The notes: generated by a model from the sequence alone, not told the origin. 64,000 nt of DNA from Streptomyces cyanogenus (GCF_017526105.1 NZ_CP071839.1:2284501-2348500); one strand, 5' to 3'; numbered from the stretch's first letter, positions 35,776 to 44,502 are shown. Made by a program: numbers and translations.

Positions 35776-36234
35776 ATGAGATTCGTCGACGCTCACTGGG
35801 ACGGCTCCGGATTCTTCCTGGACCCGACCGCCTACCTGGCCGAGCTTCCTCGCCTGCGCGGCGTACTCCCGCCGGGTGCCTGGGCCTTCGTCTCCGAGCC
35901 GGGCCATTACGACATCTCCCGCGCCGACCGGTGCGTCAAGGACCTGGAGCTGGCCGGGATCCGTCCGGCGACCGACAAGAGCGGGCGGCTGGTGCTGGAC
36001 TTCGCACCGAACCGGTTCAAGCACGAATCGGGGCTGAGTCTCAGCTATGCAGGGGTGCGGCACTTCTCCATCGACTACGCGCACTCCATCGACTGGATGG
36101 CGGTCGACACGGTGCTCCTCGACGAGATCCTCCCGGATGAGGACGGCGGCTGTGTGCACGAGATCGGGCTGACCGACGCCAGGATCACGGTCCGCTGTCA
36201 GGATCTGGAGGCGGTATGGGGCGGCGCGGGGTGA
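35776..36234 (+). CDS. Small acidic protein, possible orphan immunity protein
   Basis: A 152-residue soluble protein from ATG 35776, preceded by GAGAGG (35761-35766). It begins MRFVDAHWDGSGFFLDPTAY and contains HFSIDYAHSIDWMAVDTV. No family is recognised. Position downstream of a toxin-immunity pair and size fit an additional immunity gene for another toxin variant; this is inference. Its 3' end abuts the pectinesterase-type remnant on the opposite strand. Confidence 0.6.
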   Translation: MRFVDAHWDGSGFFLDPTAYLAELPRLRGVLPPGAWAFVSEPGHYDISRADRCVKDLELAGIRPATDKSGRLVLDFAPNRFKHESGLSLSYAGVRHFSIDYAHSIDWMAVDTVLLDEILPDEDGGCVHEIGLTDARITVRCQDLEAVWGGAG

Positions 36235-36239
36235 TGCCT

Positions 36240-36454
36240 CCGCCGCCTCGGGCCGCGACGTGCACGACCTCGCGGTACGTCCCCGGGTGCCGCGGGAGCG
36301 TCCGGCCGGGGCCGTCCACCGCGTACACGGTGGCCTGAACGGAGTCGCCGGGACGGACGTGCAGCACGCGCCGGTCGCGTGCCGTGGCCGGGGCCGTTTT
36401 GAGGGCAGCCGGTCCCGCGGCGAGCGCGACGGTGAGCAGGGGGCGCCTGCGCAT
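36240..36454 (-). pseudogene. 5' remnant of a pectinesterase/beta-helix secreted enzyme
   Basis: From ATG 36454, behind GGCAGGAG, the frame reads a short signal-like stretch (MRRRPLLTVALAAGPAALK) then RRVLHVRPGDSVQATVYAVD and HPGTYREVVHVAARGG. The VRPGDSVQAAV...HPGTYREVV block is the first coil of right-handed beta-helix pectinesterases. The remaining 250 or more residues are gone: the frame runs into the antisense of the preceding toxin-island gene and ends at about 36185. Confidence 0.6.
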
Positions 36455-36750
36455 CGACACTCCTGCCACGGCGTCCAGTCCCCGAGCCAGGCCCCCCTGG
36501 TCGCCGACGCGGCCTGCTCGTCGGTCAGCTGGGGGCGGTTCTCCGGGACGGTGACGACCGCGCCGGGGCCGGTGTCGCGGTACTCGGCGAAGCGCTGCTC
36601 CTGCCGGGAGCGGGCCGCCGACATGTCGGTGCAGGGGGCGGCCGCGTCGATGCCGGGGCCGAGCCTGGTGTCGCGGACGGTGAGCAGAGGGCGGGCGGTG
36701 GGATCGGAGCCGGGGACCCAGGGGGCCAGCCTGTGGAAGGCGAGGGGTCC
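36455..36750 (-). pseudogene. 3' remnant of a pectinesterase
   Basis: Read on the minus strand the frame gives FHRLAPWVPGSDPTARPLLT, then VRDTRLGPGIDAAAP, QRFAEYRDTGPGA and NRPQLTDEQAASATRGAWLG, ending GDWTPW. This is the C-terminal third of a bacterial pectinesterase (the GRPW and FAEYRNTGPGA region). The N-terminal catalytic coils are absent, and the fragment begins exactly at the stop codon of the MBL gene (36751), marking a deletion edge. It directly precedes the 5' remnant of a similar gene. Confidence 0.62.
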
Positions 36751-37503
36751 TCAGACGCTGTGGATGTCGCCCTCGACGGCGGTGAACGTGGGCCGGCCGG
36801 ACGCGGCGGCGGCCCGGGCGGTGGCCGCCTCGCGGGTGAGCGTGGGGCCGACATGGGTGACGAGCAGCTCGCGGACCCGCGCCTCGCGGGCGATACGGCC
36901 GGCGTCCTCCGGCGTCAGGTGGACCTGTTCGCCGTCGCGATGGACGTCGATGTCGGCCTCGCACAGGAACAGGTCGGCACGGGCGGCGAGTTCGGTGAGC
37001 GCGGGACAGGGGCCGCTGTCTCCCGAGTACACGACCACACTGCCCTGGCACTCCGCGCGCAGCCCGTACGCCTCGATGTCGTGGGCGACGGCGCGGGCGC
37101 TCAGGCGGAGGTTCCAGTGCCGGACGTCATGGCCGTCGTACAGGTCGCGGAAGTCGAAGACGCTCTTCAGGACGTCGACGTCCGGCAGCCCGAGGAAGCC
37201 GGCCAGCCGGCGGGCGCAGCCGGGCGGCGCGTACACCGGGACCGGCGCGGGCGGGGTCATCCCGCCGAAGGCGAAGGCGTAGGCGGCGGCCAGGAGGTCG
37301 GCGCTGTGGTCCGCATGCAGATGGGAGACCCAGATCGCGGTGAGACGCGCCGGGTCCGTGTGCCGCTGCAAGGCGGCGAACGTGCCGGGCCCCGCGTCCA
37401 CCCACACCTCGGCGCCCGCGCCGGACAGCAGATACCCGGAGCAGGGCCGGTCGGGTCCCGGGTGGGGCGAGGCGGTGCCGAGGACGGTGAGGGTGAGCGG
37501 CAT
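36751..37503 (-). CDS. MBL-fold metallohydrolase (RNase Z-like)
   Basis: A 250-residue metallo-beta-lactamase-fold enzyme. Metal motif SHLHADHSADLL (about residue 60), then VVYSGDSGPCPAL (about 155) and a C-terminal THVGP His. It starts LTLTVLGTASPHPGPDRPCS, as in the cyclic phosphodiesterase/RNase Z-like subgroup. Substrate uncertain. Its 3' end meets the pectinesterase remnant without spacer. Confidence 0.82.
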   Translation of the reverse strand: MPLTLTVLGTASPHPGPDRPCSGYLLSGAGAEVWVDAGPGTFAALQRHTDPARLTAIWVSHLHADHSADLLAAAYAFAFGGMTPPAPVPVYAPPGCARRLAGFLGLPDVDVLKSVFDFRDLYDGHDVRHWNLRLSARAVAHDIEAYGLRAECQGSVVVYSGDSGPCPALTELAARADLFLCEADIDVHRDGEQVHLTPEDAGRIAREARVRELLVTHVGPTLTREAATARAAAASGRPTFTAVEGDIHSV

Positions 37504-37551
37504 GGGCCAGAGGGTACGCCGCCCCGCTGGGGCCGCCCGGCCACGGCCCGG

Positions 37552-37833
37552 TCAGATCTCCATCACCGCGTCGCATTCCGGGCACACCACGGAGGCGTAC
37601 TCCTCGGGGTACCAGGGCTCCCCCGGGGTCCCGGACGGCGTGCGGCGCGCTGTCGCCATGGCAAAGGTGTCCTTGCCGCACAGGGTCCGCGGGCCGGCCG
37701 CGTCCGGCCGGCCGGGGGCGGCGGGCGCCGCGTGCACCCTGCGGGGGAGCCGCTGCGCGTCGGGCGGCCCGGCCGCCGGGGTGCGTGCGGCCGGCGGCTG
37801 CTCCAGCTCGTACACGACGACGATCCCGCTCAT
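37552..37833 (-). CDS. Small conserved protein with CPEC zinc-ribbon-like end
   Basis: A 93-residue protein, MSGIVVVYELEQPPAAR at the start, then a Pro/Ala-rich spacer, then RTLCGKDTFAMATARRTPSG and WYPEEYASVVCPECDAVMEI. One upstream Cys plus the CPEC pair suggests a small zinc site. I know this pattern only as a conserved Streptomyces hypothetical. It is located 48 bases after the MBL gene start, same strand. Confidence 0.6.
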   Translation of the reverse strand: MSGIVVVYELEQPPAARTPAAGPPDAQRLPRRVHAAPAAPGRPDAAGPRTLCGKDTFAMATARRTPSGTPGEPWYPEEYASVVCPECDAVMEI

Positions 37834-37871
37834 GTCTCCACCGTAGGCGCGGCGGTCCGCAGCAGCCGCGG

Positions 37872-38177
37872 TCAGCCGCGGGTGGCGCCGGGCAGGGAGA
37901 GTTCGCGGCCGCGGTAGAAGCCCTCGCGCTCCTCGACGACGTACGGGGCCATGGCCGACCGCCGCTGCGCCTCCGACTCGGAGCCCCGCCAGGCGTCGCA
38001 CGACTCCCGGGAGTCCCAGAACGACACCCCGGTGATCTCCTGTCCGTCCTCGGACCAGTACGCGTAGGCCCGGTGCAGGCCCTGCGGTGCGGGCTCCGGG
38101 CGCCATGCGTTCTCGAAGTCCTCCAGCGTGCCCGGCTGAAGGCGGCGCGTCGTCACCCACACGTAGTGCTCCTGCAT
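37872..38177 (-). CDS. Antibiotic biosynthesis monooxygenase-like (ABM fold) protein
   Basis: A 101-residue single-domain protein, MQEHYVWVTTRRLQPGTLED at the start and YAYWSEDGQEITGVSFWDSR in the middle, consistent with a dimeric alpha-beta (ferredoxin-like) barrel of the ABM type. Catalytic function is unproven; many members are of unknown role. Confidence 0.55.
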   Translation of the reverse strand: MQEHYVWVTTRRLQPGTLEDFENAWRPEPAPQGLHRAYAYWSEDGQEITGVSFWDSRESCDAWRGSESEAQRRSAMAPYVVEEREGFYRGRELSLPGATRG

Positions 38178-38270
38178 GGCGGCTTCCTCCGTACCCGTTC
38201 GGCTCGCCCCCTCTCAGGGTCACCGTAGGCCCGATGCCCCGCTTCCGCCGCCCGGCGACCGCCGGTCGGC

Positions 38271-38882
38271 TCAGGCCCCGGCCGCCCGGGACCGGGCCCG
38301 GTGCGGCCACCGCGGGTCCCGGCCGCTCAGGCCCACCGCGCGGTCCAGCGGCGGCGCGTCCTGCGGGACCGGGACGACGGGGCCGAAGACGCCGCTGCGG
38401 CGGATGGTGGGCTCGTCGGCCGCGGCCCGCAGGAAGGCGAGGGCCGAGTCGAGGGCGGCCGGGTCGGGGGTGTAGGCCTGGCCGGTGGCGCGGGCCAGGT
38501 CCCAGGCGTGGATCACCAGCTCGTCGGCGACGACGGCACCCGCGACCGCACCCGGCAGGTCCACCCCGCCGGCGCGGGTGTCGCCGGTCCAGGCGGCCGG
38601 GTCGCGCCAGGCCTCGGCCAGCTCGTCCAGCACCTCGGGCAGCCGCTCGCGCCAGCCGGGGCCGATGTCCGGGAGGGTGGCGGCCGGGCTGGTGTCGGTC
38701 GTCGTACCGAGGTCCTTGCGGGCGGCGTCCCGGAAGGCCACGGACAGCATCAGCAGATGGCCCAGCAGGTGGCGCACCCCGAGGTCCGGGCACGGTGTGG
38801 GGGCGGTCAGCTGCTCGTCGGCCACGGACGCGGCGAGCCGCGCCACGATCCGGGTCTGGGGGCCGAGGTCCACCATGGTCAT
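38271..38882 (-). CDS. TIGR03086-type / mycothiol-dependent maleylpyruvate isomerase-like protein
   Basis: A 203-residue DinB-like four-helix protein. TPCPDLGVRHLLGHLL carries the first metal His, and VVADELVIHAWDLARATGQ the second HxWD motif; these are the metal ligands of the mycothiol-dependent isomerase fold. AAGGAG (38890-38895, minus strand) precedes ATG 38882; ATG 38876 is also possible. Probably acts in mycothiol-linked chemistry; substrate unknown. Confidence 0.78.
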   Translation of the reverse strand: MTMVDLGPQTRIVARLAASVADEQLTAPTPCPDLGVRHLLGHLLMLSVAFRDAARKDLGTTTDTSPAATLPDIGPGWRERLPEVLDELAEAWRDPAAWTGDTRAGGVDLPGAVAGAVVADELVIHAWDLARATGQAYTPDPAALDSALAFLRAAADEPTIRRSGVFGPVVPVPQDAPPLDRAVGLSGRDPRWPHRARSRAAGA

Positions 38883-39135
38883 GACGTACTCCTTCACGAT
38901 CGCGTTCCCCGTTCCCAGGGGGGACCGGCCGGCGCCCGGAAACTCATCGGTGCCCGGGCCGCCCGCTCCCACGGCCGGCGGCCGCCCCCGAGGCATCACC
39001 GGTCCGGCAGCTGCCGGCGCCCTGCGCCCCATGGGGGTCCCTACCGGGTCCCGGCGGATCGCCGCCGCGCCGCGCCGGAGAACCGGGCATGTTCCCGATC
39101 CCGGGGCCCCTGCCTCAGGCGCACGATCACCGGGC

Positions 39136-40368
39136 ATGACGACTTCCCCGACCGTGTTCCGCGTGCTGCGGGACCGCAACGCGCGGCTGTACCTCACCGC
39201 CCTGGTGGTGTCCGGCTTCGGGACCTCCTCGCTGTGGCTGGCGTCGGGCGTGTGGGCCAAGGACCTCACGGGGTCCGACGGCCTGGCCGCCCTGTCCATG
39301 CTGGCGATGTGGGCGCCCACCCTGGCCGGCCCCGCCCTGGGCACGCCCGCCGACCGGTTCCGCCGCAAGCCCCTGCTCGTCTCCCTGAACCTGGGCCTGG
39401 CGACGCTGCTCCTCACCCTCTTCACCGTCGACTCCCCCGGCCGGCTGTGGCTGCTGTTCGCCGTCCTGTTCCTGTACGGCACCGCCGGTGTCGTCTCCGA
39501 CGCCGCCGAGTCGGCGCTGGTCACCGCCGTGGTCGGCCAGGACCTCCTCGGTGACGTGAACGGGCTGCGGACGGCCCTGACGGAGGGCATGAAGCTCGTC
39601 GCCCCGCTGACCGGCGCGGGCCTCTACACGCTCTACGGCGGCCCGGCCGTGGCCTGCCTGGACGCCGTCACCTTCCTGCTCGCCGCCGGGCTGTGCGGCC
39701 TGCTGCGGGTCCGGGAGGAGCGGCCCGCCCGGTCGGGCGGGAACTGGCGGCGGCAGACCGCGCAGGGCGTCCGGCACCTGTGGGGCCACCCGGTGCTGCG
39801 CCCGCTGGTCGGGGCGGGCGGTACGACCATGCTGCTGACCGCGCTGGCCGGCACGACGGTGTACGCGGTGGCCGACCGCCTCGGCCACTCCCCCGCCTAC
39901 ACGGGCGTGCTGTACGCCGCCCAGGGCGCCGGCTCGGTGACCGCCGGGCTGCTCGCCGGGCCGGCGCTGCGGCGGCTGGGCGCCCGGCGGTTCGCGGCGG
40001 CCGGGATCGCGCTGACGGGGGCCGCGGTGGTGGCGCGGGCGGTGCCGTGGGACCCGGTGGCACTGGCCACCAGTGTGGCGTGCGGCCTCGGCCTGCCCTG
40101 TGTGCTGATCGCCGCGCTCACCGCGGTGCAGCAGGAGACCCCCGGCCCGCTGCTCGGCCGGGCGACGGCCACCGCGAACACGCTGGTCTTCGCCCCGACC
40201 GTGCTCGGCCTCGCCGTCGGGGCCGGCCTGGTCGAACTGGCCGGCCCCGGGCTGCTGCTGCCGCTCTACGGCGTGGCGCTGCTGCTGACGGCGCTGCCGC
40301 TGCTTCAGCGCGCGGCGAGCGCCTCCCGGACCGCCGCGAGGTCCCCGTCGGACGCCAACCCGGCGTGA
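39136..40368 (+). CDS. MFS transporter
   Basis: A 410-residue protein with about 12 transmembrane helices. The conserved loop 2-3 motif appears as GTPADRFRRKPLLV. It resembles the MFS_3/drug exporter type. The last 64 bases overlap, tail to tail, the 3' end of the gene on the opposite strand (40305-41468), so transcripts of the two would be complementary. Substrate unknown. Confidence 0.85.
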   Translation: MTTSPTVFRVLRDRNARLYLTALVVSGFGTSSLWLASGVWAKDLTGSDGLAALSMLAMWAPTLAGPALGTPADRFRRKPLLVSLNLGLATLLLTLFTVDSPGRLWLLFAVLFLYGTAGVVSDAAESALVTAVVGQDLLGDVNGLRTALTEGMKLVAPLTGAGLYTLYGGPAVACLDAVTFLLAAGLCGLLRVREERPARSGGNWRRQTAQGVRHLWGHPVLRPLVGAGGTTMLLTALAGTTVYAVADRLGHSPAYTGVLYAAQGAGSVTAGLLAGPALRRLGARRFAAAGIALTGAAVVARAVPWDPVALATSVACGLGLPCVLIAALTAVQQETPGPLLGRATATANTLVFAPTVLGLAVGAGLVELAGPGLLLPLYGVALLLTALPLLQRAASASRTAARSPSDANPA

Positions 40369-41468
40369 TACAGCCGCAGTTCCGTCGCGCCCTCGGCACG
40401 CGCGCGTGCCGCGTCCGCAGCGAGCGTGCCGGGGCTGCCGCCCATCCCGGAGACGACCGTGAGGTTGGCGGCCAGCACGGTGCCCTCCCGGGTCTGCCCC
40501 GCGAACGGTGCCAGCAGGGCCGTGCCACCGGTGCACGGCACCACCACCCCGTCGGCCACGGACAGGATGTGGGCGGGGTCGACGCCCGCGTTGGCGCCGC
40601 AGTGGTGGGGGACGGGGTCGGCGTGCAGCAGGACCTGGAAGCCGTCCGGGGCGGCGGCGCGCACGGCGGCGACGGCCTCCTCCTGGAGGGTGCGGGCGGT
40701 GGTGTCGCGCCACGCGCGCGTGGCGGCCGCCGTCTCCCGCCCGAGCAGCTTCTCCACGGTCGGCCAGCCCTCGTCGTCGGCCGCGCCCCGCCACAGCGGT
40801 TCCAGCGCCTCGCGTACGGCCCCGGCCAGCGCGTCGGCGTCCGGGCCCTGCGCGTCGTAGCCGGCCCGGCAGGACGGACAGAAGCACAGGGACATCAGGT
40901 ACTGCCCGGCGTCCCCGAGACCGACGCCGGCCGTCTTGTCGTGGGCGTGCAGGTGCTGGAGCCCGTACCAGCCCAGGGACTCCAGTTCGGTGCCGTGCGC
41001 GCCGGGGCGTACGGCGGCCTCGGCGGCCAGGTCGGCCAGGTACGCGCGCGTGGCGGGCTGGGCGATGCACGGCGCCCACGGGTAGTGGTCGCCGTAGGCG
41101 TTGACGACCGAGGTGTCCGGGTGCTCGGCGCCCAGCCGGGAGTTGTGGGCGAGGACCACCCAGGTGTGCACCTCCAGGCCGGCCGTGGCGAGCGCTTCGG
41201 CGGCCTCGCCGTAGGCGTCGCCGGGGGCCCAGCGGCCGGCGGGGTGGGGTCGCAGGCGGCGGCCCGCCCAGCGGTCGCCCGGCGGGTAGAGCACGGCCGC
41301 GTACTCGGCGGTGACGATGCGGTGGCGCGGGTGGCGCGGGGTCAGTGCGCGGGTGGAGTGGTAGGCGGCGGCGAGGGTGACCTGCTCGACGCCGAGTCCG
41401 GCGATGCGCGCCGGGGCCTCCGGGTCGCCGTTGACGTCCCAGGGGTAGACGAACGCCGATGCCTTCAC
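40305..41468 (-). CDS. Unknown TIM-barrel-like protein linked to the KDG dehydratase
   Basis: A 387-residue protein that begins VKASAFVYPWDVNGDPEAPA, with GLEVHTWVVLAHNSRLG and a CFCPSCRAGY Cys cluster near residue 195. The regular beta-alpha pattern (ASAFVYPW, QVTLAAAY, HTWVVLAHN, FQVLLHADPVPH, GVVVPCTGG) suggests a glycoside-hydrolase-like barrel. No family is recognised with confidence. The GTG start overlaps the dehydratase stop (GTGA), so it is coupled to sugar-acid degradation. Confidence 0.65.
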   Translation of the reverse strand: MKASAFVYPWDVNGDPEAPARIAGLGVEQVTLAAAYHSTRALTPRHPRHRIVTAEYAAVLYPPGDRWAGRRLRPHPAGRWAPGDAYGEAAEALATAGLEVHTWVVLAHNSRLGAEHPDTSVVNAYGDHYPWAPCIAQPATRAYLADLAAEAAVRPGAHGTELESLGWYGLQHLHAHDKTAGVGLGDAGQYLMSLCFCPSCRAGYDAQGPDADALAGAVREALEPLWRGAADDEGWPTVEKLLGRETAAATRAWRDTTARTLQEEAVAAVRAAAPDGFQVLLHADPVPHHCGANAGVDPAHILSVADGVVVPCTGGTALLAPFAGQTREGTVLAANLTVVSGMGGSPGTLAADAARARAEGATELRLYHAGLASDGDLAAVREALAAR

Positions 41469-42406
41469 GCGTCCTCCTCCAGCAGGGCGTAGCCGCGCTC
41501 GATCAGCCGGGCGAGCTGTTTGACGTGGTCCTCGGCCGGCTCGTGCAGCGGGGGCCGGACCTCCCCGACGGCCAGGCCGCACAGCCGCACCCCGGCCTTG
41601 ACGAGGGAGACGGCGTATCCGTCGCCCTGGGCGCGCAGTTCCACGAACGGGCGGTAGAAGCCGTCCAGGAGGCGGTGGGCGACGGGCAGGTCGCCGGTCT
41701 CCAGGGCGCGGTGGAAGGCGAGCGCGATCTCCGGCACGAAGCAGAACACCGCCGACGAGTACAGGGTGATGCCGAGGGCGCGGTAGGCGAGCTGGGTCTG
41801 CTCGGCGGTGGGCAGGCCGTTGAAGTACAGGAAGTCGCCGGGGACCTCGGTGCGGACGGCGCTGACGACGCTCTGCATGAGGTCTAGGTCGCCGAGGCCG
41901 TCCTTGAGGCCGATGATGCCGTCGGTGCGGGCCAGTTCGACCACGGTCGGCGGGCTGAGGACGGCGTTGTCGCGCTGGTAGACGATCACCGGCAGGCCGG
42001 TGGCCGCGGCGACCTCCCGGTAGTGCCGCAGCAGACCCTGCTGGCCGGCGCGCACGAGGTACGGCGGCATCGCGAGAAGGCCGTCGGCGCCCGCGTCAGC
42101 GGCGAGGCCCGCGTAGCGGATGGCCAGCGCGGTGCCGTAACCGGCGCCCGCGACGACCGGGACGCGCCCCTCGGCCGCCTCGACGGCCACCCGGACCGAG
42201 GCCTCGAACTCCTCCGGCAGCAGCGCGTGGAACTCCCCGGTGCCGCAGCAGGCGAAGACGGCGGCGGCACCGGCCGCGACACCGCGGCGCACATGGGTGC
42301 GGTAGACGTCCAGGTCGAGTGAGCCGTCGGGGCCGTAGGCCGTGACGGGGAAGAAGAGCGGCCCGCCCGGGTCGCGGAGCCGGGCGGCGAGAGGGGCTGG
42401 CGTCAC
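41465..42406 (-). CDS. 5-dehydro-4-deoxyglucarate dehydratase (DapA superfamily)
   Basis: A 313-residue class I aldolase-fold enzyme. GTGEFHALLPEEF, the Tyr in VIVYQRDNAVLSPPT and the Schiff-base Lys in GIIGLKDGLGDLDLM mark the KdgD branch, not DapA proper. It dehydrates and decarboxylates 5-keto-4-deoxyglucarate to alpha-ketoglutarate semialdehyde. The GTG at 42406 behind AGGGAG is preferred to ATG 42427. It is divergent from the uronate dehydrogenase gene; the next enzyme of the route is at 22950-24479. Confidence 0.85.
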   Translation of the reverse strand: MTPAPLAARLRDPGGPLFFPVTAYGPDGSLDLDVYRTHVRRGVAAGAAAVFACCGTGEFHALLPEEFEASVRVAVEAAEGRVPVVAGAGYGTALAIRYAGLAADAGADGLLAMPPYLVRAGQQGLLRHYREVAAATGLPVIVYQRDNAVLSPPTVVELARTDGIIGLKDGLGDLDLMQSVVSAVRTEVPGDFLYFNGLPTAEQTQLAYRALGITLYSSAVFCFVPEIALAFHRALETGDLPVAHRLLDGFYRPFVELRAQGDGYAVSLVKAGVRLCGLAVGEVRPPLHEPAEDHVKQLARLIERGYALLEEDA

Positions 42407-42637
42407 GGGCGCTCCCTGTCGGTGCATGTTTCTGATCGATGTCCATATCCCTGAACAACTTCACGCTACGATCCGCCACTGGAGCGGGTCAAGCACGCGA
42501 ACAGGCAACACGGCAGTGGATTTCCGCCCGTCAGGGCACACTTGACGGGGCACGGCACCCGTCTCTAGCGTGTCCACGGATGTGAATGCCGTCCACGCAT
42601 GCGACCACTGGCTCCAGGACACCAAGGAGATCGACGG

Positions 42638-43447
42638 ATGCCCGCTCCCCGCACGATCCTGCTCACCGGCGCCGCCGGCGGGCTCGGCACCCTGATGCGG
42701 TCCCTGCTGCCGGAGTACGGCTACACGCTGCGCCTGTTCGACGTGCGGCCCGTCGAGGACGAGCCGGGCGCGATCACCGCGGACCTCGCCGACCGCGAGG
42801 CGCTGCGCGAGGCCGTGCGGGGCGTGGACGCGGTCCTGCACCTCGCGGGGATCTCCCTGGAGGCACCCTTCGAGAAGATCCTGAAGTCGAACATCGAGGG
42901 CACCTACAACCTGTACGAGGCCGCACGCCTGGAGGGCGTGCCGCGGATCGTCTTCGCCTCCTCGAACCACGCCGTGGGCTTCACCCCGGCCCCGCGCCCG
43001 GGCGAGCCGCTGATCCCCGTCGACACCCCGCGCCGCCCCGACACCTTCTACGGCCTGTCGAAGTCCTTCGGCGAGGACCTGGCCCAGCTCTACTGGGACA
43101 AGCACGGCCTGGAGACCGTCTCCGTGCGCATCGGCTCCTGCTTCCCGGAGCCCACCAGCGTCCGGATGCTCTCGGTCTGGATGAGCCCGGCCGACGGCGC
43201 CCGCCTCTTCCACGCGGCCCTGACCGCCGAGGGCGTCGGCCACACGGTCGTCTACGGCTCCTCCGCCAACACCCGCCTGTGGTGGGACCTGACCAGCGCA
43301 CGGGCGCTGGGCTACGAGCCGCAGGACGACTCCGAGCCGTACGCCGGGAAGCTGATCGCCGAGCAGGGCGAACCGGACCCGGAGAACCCCGCCCACAGCC
43401 ACCTGGGCGGGCACTTCGTGAACGACCCGCCGATCTGGCCGCACTGA
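42638..43447 (+). CDS. udh: Uronate dehydrogenase-type NAD-dependent oxidoreductase
   Basis: A 269-residue SDR (extended type). The Rossmann motif is LTGAAGGLGTLM, the catalytic Tyr-Lys pair is YGLSK (about residue 136), and the Udh-specific VFASSNHAVGFT is clear. The enzyme oxidises glucuronate or galacturonate to the aldarolactone. AAGGAGA (42624-42630) precedes ATG 42638. It is divergent from the KDG dehydratase; the shared spacer (42407-42637) should hold the promoters and operators of both. Confidence 0.85.
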   Translation: MPAPRTILLTGAAGGLGTLMRSLLPEYGYTLRLFDVRPVEDEPGAITADLADREALREAVRGVDAVLHLAGISLEAPFEKILKSNIEGTYNLYEAARLEGVPRIVFASSNHAVGFTPAPRPGEPLIPVDTPRRPDTFYGLSKSFGEDLAQLYWDKHGLETVSVRIGSCFPEPTSVRMLSVWMSPADGARLFHAALTAEGVGHTVVYGSSANTRLWWDLTSARALGYEPQDDSEPYAGKLIAEQGEPDPENPAHSHLGGHFVNDPPIWPH

Positions 43448-43503
43448 CCGCTTCGCCGGCCCCCGCGAGGCTCCCGGCGGCCGGAAACGATCGCTCACGC
43501 GCG

Positions 43504-43530
43504 CGGGCGGGCACCGAACGGGCCCGCCCG
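43504..43530. terminator. Hairpin downstream of the uronate dehydrogenase
   Basis: CGGGCGGGC (43504-43512) and GCCCGCCCG (43522-43530) form a perfect 9-bp stem with a 9-base loop, 57 bases after the stop. No T tract. Confidence 0.55.
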
Positions 43531-43731
43531 CCGCCGTGTCCGGGCATCCGCGGTGCCCGATCCCACCCGGCCCCGGACAGCCGTGCAGGTCCGTGGCGGG
43601 CACGGCCCGCGCGAAGCGGGCACAAGCGGGCAGCATCGGGTCCGCAACAGACCTGGTCAGCGCCGCGCACCGGCGGTAGAACTTCCCCCATGGGCCCGAA
43701 CGGGCAGTGCCACAGGGAAGTGGGTGACGAC

Positions 43732-44502
43732 ATGACCACCAGGACGGCGGAAGAACGCCAGCGCGAGATCGTGCGGGCCGCCCGCGCCACCGGCTCGGTG
43801 GACGTCACCGCGCTCGCCGCCGACCTGGGCGTGGCCAAGGAGACCATCCGGCGCGACCTGCGCGCCCTGGAGGACCACGGCCTGGTCCGCCGCACCCACG
43901 GCGGCGCCTACCCGGTGGAGAGCGCCGGCTTCGAGACGACGCTCGCCTTCCGCGCCACCAGCCACGTGCCCGAGAAGCGCCGGATCGCCACCGCGGCGGC
44001 CGAGCTGCTCGGGGACGCCGAGACCGTCTTCGTCGACGAGGGCTTCACCCCGCAGCTCATCGCCGAGGCACTGCCCAGGGACCGGCCGCTGACCGTGGTC
44101 ACCGCGTCCCTGCCGGTCGCGGGCGCCCTGGCGGAGGCCGACCAGGTCTCCGTCCTGCTGCTCGGCGGCCGGGTCCGCCCGGGCACCCTGGCCACCGTCG
44201 ACCACTGGACGACCAGGATGCTGGCCGGCTTCGTGATCGACCTGGCCTACATCGGGGCCAACGGCATCTCCCGCGAGCACGGCCTGACCACCCCCGACCC
44301 GGCCGTCAGCGAGGTCAAGGCACAGGCCGTCCGGGCCGCCCGCCGTACGGTCTTCGCGGGGGTGCACACCAAGTTCGGCGCGGTCAGCTTCTGCCGGTTC
44401 GCCGAGATCGGCGCACTGGAGGCGATCGTGACCAGCACCCTGCTCCCGGCCGCCGAGGCCCACCGCTACTCCCTGCTGGGCCCGCAGGTCGTCCGGGTCT
44501 GA
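43732..44502 (+). CDS. DeoR family transcriptional regulator
   Basis: A 256-residue regulator. The N-terminal HTH reads TALAADLGVAKETIRRDLRALEDHGLVRRTHGGAYP (about residues 23-58; shown here for its position in two parts: TALAADLGVAK and ETIRRDLRALEDHG). The C-terminal sugar-phosphate-isomerase-like domain has VFVDEGFTPQLIAEAL, VVTASLPVAGALAE and YIGANGISREHGL. It sits between the uronate dehydrogenase and the sugar ABC transporter, and probably represses the transporter or both. Confidence 0.88.
   Translation: MTTRTAEERQREIVRAARATGSVDVTALAADLGVAKETIRRDLRALEDHGLVRRTHGGAYPVESAGFETTLAFRATSHVPEKRRIATAAAELLGDAETVFVDEGFTPQLIAEALPRDRPLTVVTASLPVAGALAEADQVSVLLLGGRVRPGTLATVDHWTTRMLAGFVIDLAYIGANGISREHGLTTPDPAVSEVKAQAVRAARRTVFAGVHTKFGAVSFCRFAEIGALEAIVTSTLLPAAEAHRYSLLGPQVVRV

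Noticed and set aside
36260..37282. 340-codon plus-strand open frame
   Set aside because: It is antisense to the pectinesterase remnants and to the MBL gene, with no start signal or domain.
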